NCBI RefSeq assembly: GCF_000687145.1
Contig: NZ_JMFG01000023.1
Coordinates: 78,310-142,309 of the forward strand
From: Thermoanaerobaculum aquaticum
GTDB taxonomy: Bacteria; Acidobacteriota; Thermoanaerobaculia; Thermoanaerobaculales; Thermoanaerobaculaceae
DNA length: 64,000 nt
Direction: 5' to 3'
Below the pieces are notes generated by a model. That model saw only the letters and a list, made by a program, of their open reading frames with translations, did no database searches and had not been told where the DNA came from. The first letter of the stretch is position 1, and each line of letters begins with the position of its first letter. A program made the translations under genes and the position numbers. Below, in pieces: positions 1 through 7,857 of the stretch.

Positions 1-248
1 ACTTGGCTGCCGGCCTCGCCGGCCAGGTCACCCAAAAGCGAGGCCAAATCCACAGGTAAACCTTGAATGATGGCGCTTTCCAGCCGCTGGGCCGGTCGGA
101 AAGCGGGGTCCACCTCCAGAATCGAGTGGAGCACCGTTTGGCACTCGTCCCGGTGGCCGTCCTGGTAAAGGCGCACGGCCTCGCGGAAAGCCGCCAGGAT
201 CCGCTGCTGCACCTTCGGGTCCTTATCGGGAGAGCCTGGGTAGGACAT
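1..248 (-). CDS. TPR-like protein, N-terminal part (runs off the left edge)
   Basis: Only the first 82 residues are in the window; the rest lies beyond position 1. The start is an ATG at 248, 9 bp after the stop of the NtrX-like gene, with GGAGAAAG upstream inside that gene's 3' end. The protein begins MSYPGSPDKDPKVQ and contains a helical segment (REAVRLYQDGHRDECQ, then LEVDPAFRPAQRLE) of the kind found in tetratricopeptide repeats, which usually mediate protein contacts. It is the last visible gene of the lpxC-DUF4390-ntrY-ntrX operon. Only the general TPR-like character can be supported; no specific function is assigned. Confidence 0.6.
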   Translation of the reverse strand, partial: MSYPGSPDKDPKVQQRILAAFREAVRLYQDGHRDECQTVLHSILEVDPAFRPAQRLESAIIQGLPVDLASLLGDLAGEAGSQ

Positions 249-257
249 CGCTTGATG

Positions 258-1613
258 CTAACTTTCTCCTGTCCCGCCGTCAACCTTAATCCCCAAAGCC
301 TTGACCTTCCGGTAAAGGTGGGAGCGTTCCAGGCCCAAAACCCGCGCCGCTTGCGACATGTTCTGGTCGCAGGCCCGCAGCACCCGGGCAATGTACTCCC
401 GCTCAAAGGCCTCCCGGGCTTGCTTCAAGGGCAGCGGACGGCCGGGCCAAAAGACCTCGGTCTCCGCCAGCTTCATGGGCAAATCGGCGGGCGTTACTTC
501 GTCCCCGGGGACCATGATCAAGAGCCGCTCCACCAAATTGCGGAGCTCCCGCACGTTCCCCGGCCAGGGATAGGCCAGGAGGGCCTCCATGGCTTCGGGC
601 GTGACCTTCTTGGGCTTGACCCCCATGCGCTTGCCCAGCTTGGCCATGAAGGTCTCCACCAGAAGCGGGATGTCCTCCCGCCGTTCGGCCAGGGACGGCA
701 CGCGAATGGGGATCACGTTTAAGCGGAAGTAAAGGTCTTGTCGGAAGCGGCCAGCGGCAATTTCCGCTTCCAGGTCCTTGTTGGTGGCGGCAATGACCCG
801 CACATCCACCCGGATTTCCGTGGCGCCCCCCAGGCGGGTAAAGCGCGATTCCTGGAGCACCCGCAGCACCTTGGCCTGGGTGAGAAGGCTCATGTCGCCC
901 ACCTCGTCCAACAGCAAGGTGCCGCCGTCCGCCAGCTCGAACTTCCCGCGTTTGGCCTCTACCGCGCCGGTAAAAGCCCCCTTGGTGTGGCCAAAAAGCT
1001 CGGACTCGATGAGCTCCGCAGGGATCGCCGCGCAGTTCAAGGCCACAAAAGGCCCCGCCGCCCGCCGGGAGTGCCGGTGGAGGAGGCGGGCCACCACCTC
1101 CTTCCCCGAGCCGTTGGGACCGGTGATGAGCACCCGGGAGTCGGTGGGCGCAGCCAGAAGAATCTGCCGGCGCAGCTCCACGATGGCCGGGGAAACGCCG
1201 GTGAGCTCAACGTCCTCTTCCTCCTCCTGCAACCGTTCCGCTAGCTGCGCACGCTCCAGGACGTTGTTGACGGTGACCAGCACCCGCTCCAGGCCCAGGG
1301 GCTTTTCCAGAAAGTCCGCAGCCCCTTCCCTCACCGCCTGCGCCGCTTGCTCCACCGTGGCGTGACCGGAAATCATCACCACCGGCAGCCTCTTGCCCCC
1401 TACCTTGAGCTGGCGGAGCACTTCCAGCCCGTCCATCCCGGGAAGCTTGATATCCAGCATCACCAAATCGAAGACCTCCCGGGACACCGCGGCCAGTGCT
1501 TCTTCGCCGGAAGCCACGGTGGTCACGGAAAAGCCCTCATCGGCCAGAATTTGGCTTAAAAGCTCGCGAATGCCGGGCTCATCGTCCACCACCAAAATCG
1601 CCGCCCTTCTCAC
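258..1613 (-). CDS. ntrX: NtrX-like sigma-54-dependent response regulator
   Basis: This 451-residue protein is a transcription activator of the NtrC family. The N-terminal receiver domain (about 1-120) has the acidic pocket DDE and the phosphoacceptor Asp54 in VMLDIKLPG. A central AAA+ domain (about 140-370) carries the Walker A GPNGSGKE and the sigma-54 contact loop GAFTGA. A Fis-type helix-turn-helix closes the protein (SQAARVLGLERSHLYRK). The start is a GTG at 1613 overlapping the upstream kinase stop as GTGA, so the two are translationally coupled cognate partners. The family activates RNA polymerase-sigma54 when phosphorylated. The trigger is not evident here, and NtrX rather than NtrC is chosen from the partner kinase architecture. 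Confidence 0.9.
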   Translation of the reverse strand: MRRAAILVVDDEPGIRELLSQILADEGFSVTTVASGEEALAAVSREVFDLVMLDIKLPGMDGLEVLRQLKVGGKRLPVVMISGHATVEQAAQAVREGAADFLEKPLGLERVLVTVNNVLERAQLAERLQEEEEDVELTGVSPAIVELRRQILLAAPTDSRVLITGPNGSGKEVVARLLHRHSRRAAGPFVALNCAAIPAELIESELFGHTKGAFTGAVEAKRGKFELADGGTLLLDEVGDMSLLTQAKVLRVLQESRFTRLGGATEIRVDVRVIAATNKDLEAEIAAGRFRQDLYFRLNVIPIRVPSLAERREDIPLLVETFMAKLGKRMGVKPKKVTPEAMEALLAYPWPGNVRELRNLVERLLIMVPGDEVTPADLPMKLAETEVFWPGRPLPLKQAREAFEREYIARVLRACDQNMSQAARVLGLERSHLYRKVKALGIKVDGGTGES

Positions 1614-3715
1614 GGCTCACCCCCGGGGATGCGCACCACCGCGCGCACCCCCCCACCCTCCCGGGGCTCCAAGCGCACCGTGCCGCCATGGTCGGTCACG
1701 ATGCGCAACACCACCGCCAGCCCCACCCCGGAGCCCCGACCCTTGGAGGAAAAGAACGGCTGGAACAAGAGCTCTGGGTCCTCCACCGGCAACCCCGGCC
1801 CGCGGTCCAGCACCTCCAGAACCATCTCCTCCCCTTCCCAAAAGGCCCGCACCACCACCTCCCCCGGTGGGGTGGATGCCTCCAGGGCGTTGTCCAGGAG
1901 GTTCACCACCACCTGCCGGAAGAGGTCGCGGTCCAGCCACACCCGGCGCTGGGCAAGGGATGCCTCCAGCTTCACCTCCACGCCCGGCTTGACCCCCTGG
2001 TAAAGACGCACCACCTGCTGGAGGAACTCCTCCCCATCCACCGGCCGACGCTGCACCGGCGGCAGCTTGGCGTAGCGGGAAAAAGCGTCCAAAAGCTCCT
2101 GCATGGAGCGCACGTGGTCCACGATGGCACGGCAGCCGGCCGGGATCACCTCCCCCAGGTCATTGCGGTTCTGGGCAAAATGGCGGGCAATCCGCTCGGC
2201 CGCCAGACGAATGGGGGTGAGGGGGTTCTTGATTTGATGGGCAATTTGCCTGGCCACCTCGCTCCAAGCCGCTTGCCGCTGGGCCCGCAGCAGCTGGGTG
2301 ATGTCCTCCAAAGCCACCACCCAACCGGAAACCTCCGGCCCTCGCCCCAAAGCCACCACCGTCACCTCCAGGTGCTTGGGGGCCCCTCCGGGGTAGAGGG
2401 TCAAGGAGCTGCGGTAGCCGGAAGCGGCGGAGCTTATGACCTCCACCAGCCGCCCCAGGCCATGGTCGGCGAGCTTTGCCAGCGGAACGCTTCCCTCACA
2501 CAGGGCCGGCAAGCCCAGCATGGCCGCCGCCGCGGGGTTCCCGCGCACCGCGCTTCTCTCCCGATCCAGCCACAGGATGCCGGCGCGAATGGCCCCCAGC
2601 ACCGCATCCAAACGGGCCACGGTGGCCCGCAGCTCCTGCTCCTGGGCCCTGAGCCGGCGCACCATGGAGTTGAAGGAAGCCACCAGCAGCGCCACCTCGT
2701 CTTCCCCCGGTACCGGCACCTCGGCCAGCTCCGCCCCCTCAGCCACCGCTGCGGTGGTGGCTGCCAAAGCCATCAAAGGCTCGGTAAAGGAGCGGGAAAG
2801 GTAAAGCCCCGTCCATACCGCGGCAAAGACCACCACGAGGGCGATGCCGCCAAAGGAAAGCACCAAGGTGGCGGTAATGGCCGGCCGTTGCAGCTTGAGC
2901 GCCTGGTACGAGGCAGCCGCCTGCGCCAGCCGCGCCTGGGCGGCGGTAACGTCCTCGCGCCAGACCTCCCCGCAAACCACTACGGCCCCGTCGCCCAGCG
3001 GCACCCACGCCCGCACCACCAAAACCCGGGACACCCGGTCCACCCGGGTGCCGGCATGGCTCAGCTCGGAAGCCGTCAGGGAGGGCAACCGCAACGCCGC
3101 CGTGCGCATGGGCTCCAAAAGCTCCACCACCGGACCGTTTTCCCCAAACAAAGCCGAAAGGTGGTTTTTCCCGGAAAAGTGCAGCCGCTCCAGCTCGGCC
3201 GCCCGCCGTCGCGGCTCCACCGCCGAAAGGTGTGCGGCCATGGCTTGGGCGCACCGCAAGCTCCGCTCTTCGCTTTCCCGCCGCACCCCTTCCGCCAGAG
3301 AAGCGCCCGCCTGCACCACCGCTTCCACCGGCGCCGAAAACCAGGAGGAAGCCAGGTGGGAGAAAAGCGATGTGGCTAAAAGCGAGATCAACACCGCCGG
3401 CACCAGGATCAACAGCAGGTAGGAGACCAAAAGCTTCATGCGAAAGCGGGAGCCAATGATCCCCAGCCGTCGCTCCACGAAAAGCTTGAAAACGGAGCGC
3501 AGGAGCACGAAAAGCACCACCACCATGAGGGTGAGGTCGAAGAGCGTGAGCAGGAACACCAAAAGGCGGTTGGTGAGCTCTTCGGCAGGGACCTCCCGCA
3601 GCCGGGCAATGAGGGCGTACAGCGCGGCCCCCAGGGCCACAAGCACCAGGTACACACCCAAGAGAAAACGGCCCTGCCGCCGGAGGCGCAGCCAGGAGCG
3701 GCGCCAGGACCTCAT
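1610..3715 (-). CDS. ntrY: NtrY-like membrane sensor histidine kinase
   Basis: This 701-residue kinase has several N-terminal membrane segments (three in roughly the first 120 residues) and a further one near 300, flanking an extracytoplasmic region. Then come a HAMP linker (about 310-365), a PAS-like region, and the catalytic core. The H-box is AHQIKNPLTPIRLAAERI, the N-box NLLDNALEAS, and the G boxes DRGPGLP and GSGVGLAVV. Length and order match NtrY. Its start overlaps the stop of the DUF4390 gene by ATGA, and its stop overlaps the response-regulator start. It should autophosphorylate and pass phosphate to the NtrX-like regulator. Co-transcription with lpxC suggests envelope sensing, which is inference. 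Confidence 0.9.
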   Translation of the reverse strand: MRSWRRSWLRLRRQGRFLLGVYLVLVALGAALYALIARLREVPAEELTNRLLVFLLTLFDLTLMVVVLFVLLRSVFKLFVERRLGIIGSRFRMKLLVSYLLLILVPAVLISLLATSLFSHLASSWFSAPVEAVVQAGASLAEGVRRESEERSLRCAQAMAAHLSAVEPRRRAAELERLHFSGKNHLSALFGENGPVVELLEPMRTAALRLPSLTASELSHAGTRVDRVSRVLVVRAWVPLGDGAVVVCGEVWREDVTAAQARLAQAAASYQALKLQRPAITATLVLSFGGIALVVVFAAVWTGLYLSRSFTEPLMALAATTAAVAEGAELAEVPVPGEDEVALLVASFNSMVRRLRAQEQELRATVARLDAVLGAIRAGILWLDRERSAVRGNPAAAAMLGLPALCEGSVPLAKLADHGLGRLVEVISSAASGYRSSLTLYPGGAPKHLEVTVVALGRGPEVSGWVVALEDITQLLRAQRQAAWSEVARQIAHQIKNPLTPIRLAAERIARHFAQNRNDLGEVIPAGCRAIVDHVRSMQELLDAFSRYAKLPPVQRRPVDGEEFLQQVVRLYQGVKPGVEVKLEASLAQRRVWLDRDLFRQVVVNLLDNALEASTPPGEVVVRAFWEGEEMVLEVLDRGPGLPVEDPELLFQPFFSSKGRGSGVGLAVVLRIVTDHGGTVRLEPREGGGVRAVVRIPGGEP

Positions 3716-4212
3716 GGCGCCTCCGGAACGGCCCGGGTCACCCAGTCGGTGCCTTCGGTCACCGGTATCACCAGAAGCTTGTACTTGGTGAGAAACTCAG
3801 CGCGCACCAAAAGCCACAGCGGCTCGTGATGGAGGGGGATGGGCAGCTCCACGGTGGGTGGGCGGGAAACCCACTGCAGAGCCTGTTCGAGCTTGGCGGT
3901 TTGGGAGGAGGCCAGCACCTCCCCATCCAGCTCCGCCTGCAGGGAAATCACCGCGCTTACCGGGTCCTTTTGTGCCCGCACCACCAGCTCGTGACTGGCC
4001 AGCCGCTGGTCCCAAAGGAAGCGGCGGTTGCGGAAGATCTTCATCCGGTAGGTCACTGCCACCGGTGCCCCTCCCGCTAAGCCCTCCACCCACTCCTGGG
4101 GGATGGGCTTTTGCACCGTCACCTGCACCAACAGCCTCCCCGGCGCCGGCGTGAGGTTCACCTCCAGCTCCGGTGCGGCTGTGGCTGCCAGGAGCACGAG
4201 CAGGCCTACCAT
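3712..4212 (-). CDS. DUF4390 domain protein, exported
   Basis: This 166-residue protein opens with a short hydrophobic signal-like stretch (MVGLLVLLAATAAPE) and continues as an all-beta-looking domain matching DUF4390, a family often found just before NtrY-type kinases. Recognisable features are the central FRNRRFLWDQR segment and the PLHHEPLWLLVR segment. Its function is unknown; export plus the conserved pairing with the kinase suggests an envelope accessory or signal-input role (inference). It starts 58 bp after lpxC, and its stop overlaps the kinase start (ATGA). No good Shine-Dalgarno precedes ATG 4212. A TAGTTT sequence lies 9 nt upstream and could be a weak internal -10 box. Confidence 0.75.
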   Translation of the reverse strand: MVGLLVLLAATAAPELEVNLTPAPGRLLVQVTVQKPIPQEWVEGLAGGAPVAVTYRMKIFRNRRFLWDQRLASHELVVRAQKDPVSAVISLQAELDGEVLASSQTAKLEQALQWVSRPPTVELPIPLHHEPLWLLVRAEFLTKYKLLVIPVTEGTDWVTRAVPEAP

Positions 4213-4270
4213 GGTGTGGCAAAACTACCACAGGCGAACGGAAAAGGCGATGGCTAAACGCTGGGAACCG

Positions 4271-5182
4271 CTAACCGGCCACTGCCTGGGCCGCCGGCTC
4301 CATGGCGAAGGGGTGCACGGAAAGCGGGGTCACCCGTTCCGGCTCGAAGAGCTCCCACGCTTCCGGCTGGGACAACAGCTCGCGCACCGCCGCCACGTGC
4401 AGGGCGTGGCCGGCTTTGTGCGCTACCACGTGGGCGCGCAGGGGGTACTCCAAAAGCGCCAAGTCCCCAATGAGGTCCAAAACCTTATGGCGCACAAACT
4501 CGTCCCGGAAGCGCAGGCGGCCGGAAAGCACACGGTGCTCATCCACGATCACGCAGTTGGAGAGGCTCCCCCCTCGCCCCAGCCCCCGGTCGCGAAGGGC
4601 CTTCACATCCGAAAGGAAACCAAAGGTGCGGGCTGGAGCAATAGCCGTTGCGTAGCGCTCCGGGGAAACGGTAAAGGTCAAGCGCTGATCGCCCACCACC
4701 GGCGCCTTGTAGCGCACCCGGTAATCCACCGAAAAGGTTTCGGACGGGTGCAGCTCCACAAAGCGGTCGCCGTCCTCCACCCGCACGGTCTTCAGCAAAC
4801 GCACTTCCGGGAAGGAGCTGGACTGCTCCATGACCCCCGCGCGCTTGATCATCTGTACGAAGGGCAACGCCGAACCGTCCAAAACCGGCACTTCCGGCCC
4901 GGAGATATCCACAAACACGTTGGTGATGCCCAAAGCGTAGAGGGCCGACATCAGGTGCTCAATGGTGCCCACCTCGGCACCGCGGACGCCAATGGTGGTG
5001 GCAAAGGAAAAATCGCGGGCGTGCTCAGCGCGGGCGGGGATGGCCACCCCTAAATCGGTGCGCACAAAAACCACCCCCGTACCCACAGGAGCAGGGCGCA
5101 GCCGGATCTTCACGTTTGCACCGCTGTGAATCCCTACCCCTTCCGTTTCCACCGCACGCGCCAGCGTCCGCTGCCAAGCCAT
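4271..5182 (-). CDS. lpxC: UDP-3-O-acyl-N-acetylglucosamine deacetylase LpxC
   Basis: LpxC is the zinc deacetylase of the first committed step of lipid A synthesis in the cytoplasm. The 303-residue length is standard. Zinc ligands are visible as His76 (in TIEHLMSA), His232 and Asp236 (in VRHKVLDLIGD), and the catalytic histidine is His259 (in HKAGHALH), matching E. coli spacing. An in-frame start 28 codons upstream is possible, but ATG 5182 is chosen because GGGAGG sits just before it and the product then begins at the conserved N-terminus (MAWQRTLARAVETEGVG). It is the first gene of the minus-strand operon and is divergent from the HD-GYP gene. It shows the organism makes lipid A. Confidence 0.96.
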   Translation of the reverse strand: MAWQRTLARAVETEGVGIHSGANVKIRLRPAPVGTGVVFVRTDLGVAIPARAEHARDFSFATTIGVRGAEVGTIEHLMSALYALGITNVFVDISGPEVPVLDGSALPFVQMIKRAGVMEQSSSFPEVRLLKTVRVEDGDRFVELHPSETFSVDYRVRYKAPVVGDQRLTFTVSPERYATAIAPARTFGFLSDVKALRDRGLGRGGSLSNCVIVDEHRVLSGRLRFRDEFVRHKVLDLIGDLALLEYPLRAHVVAHKAGHALHVAAVRELLSQPEAWELFEPERVTPLSVHPFAMEPAAQAVAG

Positions 5183-5300
5183 ACCCGCCTCCCGGACCTC
5201 GGCCTTGCGAGATCCGTGCCAGCTCTGCGGCGGCTTGTGGGAGGCTGGGCTGTGGTTTTCCTGCAAAGCTGTGGTTTTTATGCAACAGCAATCCGGGTGC

Positions 5301-5317
5301 TACACTGCCTGTGGAGG
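5301..5317 (+). promoter_or_regulatory. -10 box and ribosome binding site for the HD-GYP gene
   Basis: TACACT at 5301-5306, preceded by TG-C as in an extended -10, lies in the 139-bp divergent space between lpxC and the HD-GYP gene. GGAGG at 5313-5317 is correctly spaced for ATG 5322 and decides that start. No convincing -35 was found. Confidence 0.4.
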
Positions 5318-5321
5318 TCAT

Positions 5322-6794
5322 ATGCTGCCACCGTTGGATCCGGAGGCGGTGCTTCGCTTAAAGGAGGTTTTATACCGGTTTTTGGAGGAGCTCCAAACCA
5401 CCAAGGCCGCCCTCTACCTGCTGGGAGACCGAGGCGCTTTGGAGCTGGTGGAAAGCTACGGCTTTGGCCGCCGGGAGGCCATCCTCGCCGAAGTTCCCCC
5501 GGACCATCCCCTTTACCACTGGGTGCGACGCCATCGCACGGCGCCAGCGGTGCTGGCCGACCCGGCCAGCGAGCCGGCGCTGGCTGAGGTGCTCAGGCTT
5601 TCGGGAAGCACCACCTTGCTCACCGTGCCGCTCATCAGCGGGGATAACCTCATCGGTTTCGTGGATGCCAGGGACCGCGCTGGACGGAAAAGCTACGGCC
5701 CGGAAGAGCTTAAAAGAGCCAAAGCCATTGGCGAGCAGCTGCTTTCGGTGTTGGGGGAGCTGGGTCTGGTAGCCGCTCCACCGCCACCTGCACCCACCCC
5801 CACCGAGGTCAAGCCGCAACCGTCCAAAGCCTTCAAGTTCCCGCAGGCGGTGGAAAAGCTCGCGGGGCTTTGCGGGGCCCTGGCTCAAGCCGAAGGGGTG
5901 GGGGCGGTAGCGGTGACGGTGGTGGAAGGGGCCACGGTGCGCTCGCACCTCTTTACCACCACCCCGCTGGAGGGCACCGAGCGGGAATCCATCGCCCGGC
6001 ACCAACGGGAGGTGGCCGCCCAGGCCGGCTTAACGTTGCCGGAAGCCTCCCGCTGGTCTTTTACCGAACGCCCCTCCCAGGGGCGGGAGGCGCGGCGGGA
6101 AGAAATCCGCACCGTGGTTTTATCCCGGGATGGCCTGACGGTGCTGGTGTCGCTCTTAACGCCGGCCGGTAGCTCACCGCACGCCTTGCTTTCCGCCATA
6201 AGCGGGGTATGGGAGCTTTCCCAACGGGAGCAGGCCCTGCGGCGAGCCGTGCGCAACATGGCGCGGGTACTGTTGGAGCCGGGGGACTTGAGCTTCCCCC
6301 ACCTGCGCCAGCACAGCCAGGCGGTTTCTGAGCTTGCGCAAAAAATGGCGCAGGAGCTGGGCTTGAGCGAGGACGAGGAAGAGCTGGTAACGCTGGCCGG
6401 CTACCTCCACGATGTGGGCATGCGGGAGCTGGATTACCAGCGCATTTACCGCCTGGAAAAACCCCCGGAAATGGAGCGCAGGCTCTACCAGCGCCACCCG
6501 GTGGTGGGGGCCAGGATCCTGGAGGAAACCGCCTACCCGGGGCTGGCCGAGGCCGTGCGGCACCACCACGAGCGGTGGGATGGCAGCGGCTACCCCCAGA
6601 GGCTTTCCGGTCCCGCCATCCCCCTGGCCTCCCGCATCGTGCACCTGGCGGAGGTGTACGACGTGCTCACCTCCCCCGCCTCCTACAAACGGCCGGTAAG
6701 CCGCGAGCAAGCAGTGCAAATCATCGAAAAGGAAGCCGGCAAACAGTTTGATCCCAACCTGGTGCCGGTGCTTATCAAGGTGGTAGGGGCATGA
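5322..6794 (+). CDS. GAF-like and HD-GYP domain protein (probable c-di-GMP phosphodiesterase)
   Basis: The 490-residue protein has a GAF-like N-terminal region (about 15-150), a proline-rich linker (PPPPAPTPTE), a second less clear regulatory region, and a C-terminal HD-GYP domain. In that domain the metal-binding HD is in YLHDVGMREL (about 362), and the signature HHERWDGSGYP follows about 50 residues later. HD-GYP proteins hydrolyse cyclic di-GMP. The usual HDxGK is HDxGM here, so activity should not be taken for granted. ATG 5322 is preceded by GGAGG. The gene overlaps smpB by ATGA. A diguanylate cyclase also occurs in the window at about 19-20.7 kb. Confidence 0.85.
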   Translation: MLPPLDPEAVLRLKEVLYRFLEELQTTKAALYLLGDRGALELVESYGFGRREAILAEVPPDHPLYHWVRRHRTAPAVLADPASEPALAEVLRLSGSTTLLTVPLISGDNLIGFVDARDRAGRKSYGPEELKRAKAIGEQLLSVLGELGLVAAPPPPAPTPTEVKPQPSKAFKFPQAVEKLAGLCGALAQAEGVGAVAVTVVEGATVRSHLFTTTPLEGTERESIARHQREVAAQAGLTLPEASRWSFTERPSQGREARREEIRTVVLSRDGLTVLVSLLTPAGSSPHALLSAISGVWELSQREQALRRAVRNMARVLLEPGDLSFPHLRQHSQAVSELAQKMAQELGLSEDEEELVTLAGYLHDVGMRELDYQRIYRLEKPPEMERRLYQRHPVVGARILEETAYPGLAEAVRHHHERWDGSGYPQRLSGPAIPLASRIVHLAEVYDVLTSPASYKRPVSREQAVQIIEKEAGKQFDPNLVPVLIKVVGA

Positions 6795-7237
6795 AGGTGC
6801 TGGCGCAAAACCGCAAGGCCCGCTTTGAGTACGAGTTTTTGGAGCGCCTGGTGGCGGGCATTGCGCTGACCGGCAGCGAGGTGAAGTCGGTGCGGGATGG
6901 CCGCGTCAACCTTCAAGACGGGTACGTGGCCTTTGAAAACGGTGAGGCGTTTTTGGTGAACGTGCACATTGCGCCTTACGCCAACGCTGGCTACGCCGGC
7001 CACGACCCCCTGCGGCCCCGCAAGCTCTTGCTGCACAAGCGGGAAATCAAGCGTCTCTGGGGCAAGGTTCAGGAAAAGGGCTTGACCCTCATCCCTTTGG
7101 CCATTGGTTTGGAAGGCAACTGGATCAAGGTGGAGCTGGCCCTGGCCAAGGGCAAGAAGGTTCACGACAAGCGCGAGACCCTCAAACGGCGGGAGCTGGA
7201 TCGGGAAGCGGAAGCGGCCATGAAGCACTACCGCTAG
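6791..7237 (+). CDS. smpB: SsrA-binding protein SmpB
   Basis: SmpB (148 residues) binds tmRNA and delivers it to stalled ribosomes for trans-translation. The family's typical blocks are present: NRKARFEYEFLE, the core GSEVKSVRDGRVNLQDGYV, LHKREIKRL, and the basic C-terminal tail that enters the mRNA channel (GKKVHDKRETLKRRELDRE). The start overlaps the stop of the upstream HD-GYP gene (ATGA), indicating coupled translation. The convergent Nudix gene ends only 12 bp downstream, leaving no room for a classical terminator. Confidence 0.96.
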   Translation: MKVLAQNRKARFEYEFLERLVAGIALTGSEVKSVRDGRVNLQDGYVAFENGEAFLVNVHIAPYANAGYAGHDPLRPRKLLLHKREIKRLWGKVQEKGLTLIPLAIGLEGNWIKVELALAKGKKVHDKRETLKRRELDREAEAAMKHYR

Positions 7238-7249
7238 CTTCCCGGTGCG

Positions 7250-7792
7250 CTATTGACCCTGGGGCAAAGCAAAGAGACCGGCAAGCTGGGCCAGCAAAAG
7301 GCACGCCAAGCTTTTGGCGTCGCGGATTTGCCCCTGGCCAATGGCCACCGCCAGCTCTTCCGGCGTGAACAACCCTAGCTCCAGCTCTTCGTCCTCATCC
7401 CAGTTGGTTTTCCCCGCATTGAGGTTGGTCGCCAGAAAAGCGTGAAGCTTTTCGTCACAAAAGCCGGGAGCCGAATAAAACGCCCCCAGGGGGATGAGCT
7501 CACCGCGAAAACCGGTTTCCTCAGCGAGCTCCCGCTGGGCACAAGCCAGAGGCTCCTCCCCGGCGTGCAGGGTGCCGGCGGGCAGCTCCCACAGGGCCTC
7601 ACCCACCGCAAAGCGAAACTGCCGCACCAACACCACCCGGCCGTCGGGCAAAACCGGCAGGATCACCACCGCCCCGGGATGGCGAACCACCTCCCGCACC
7701 GCCTCTTGTCCCTGTCGCAGGCGCACCCGGTGCACCTCTACGCTCAAAAGCTTGCCGGCAAACGCTACGTTTCCTTGGACATCCTCTTCCAC
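7250..7792 (-). CDS. Nudix hydrolase, ADP-ribose pyrophosphatase type
   Basis: The 180-residue protein contains a full Nudix box: a glycine in GTLHAGEEP, then the REL-EE-G core ([10 protein letters not shown]), which binds Mg2+ and cleaves nucleoside-diphosphate-linked compounds. The preceding sheet ([19 protein letters not shown]) and the extra N-terminal beta domain resemble ADP-ribose pyrophosphatases (NudF/YqiE type). The start is GTG 7792, preceded by AGGGGG on the minus strand. It is convergent with smpB and divergent from uvrA. Family assignment is solid; the exact substrate is inferred. Confidence 0.85.
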   Translation of the reverse strand: MEEDVQGNVAFAGKLLSVEVHRVRLRQGQEAVREVVRHPGAVVILPVLPDGRVVLVRQFRFAVGEALWELPAGTLHAGEEPLACAQRELAEETGFRGELIPLGAFYSAPGFCDEKLHAFLATNLNAGKTNWDEDEELELGLFTPEELAVAIGQGQIRDAKSLACLLLAQLAGLFALPQGQ

Positions 7793-7831
7793 GCCAACCC
7801 CCTGCGGCTCGTGAAAAGATGCCGCGCGCGA

Positions 7832-7837
7832 TACAAT
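7832..7837 (+). promoter_or_regulatory. -10 box of uvrA
   Basis: TACAAT lies 20 nt before ATG 7858. An alternative upstream ATG (7819) would place the promoter inside the gene, so this site supports the later start. No good -35 and no LexA-like palindrome was noticed. Confidence 0.4.
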
Positions 7838-7857
7838 ACCCTGTTTGGGTGGGAAAA

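Noticed and set aside
1496-3379. Long open frame antisense to the NtrY gene, and similar ones antisense to other genes (e.g. 38500-41127, 24693-26300, 22647-23921)
   Set aside because: They lie wholly opposite well-recognised genes, have biased His/Pro/Arg-rich composition, and are expected by-products of high GC.
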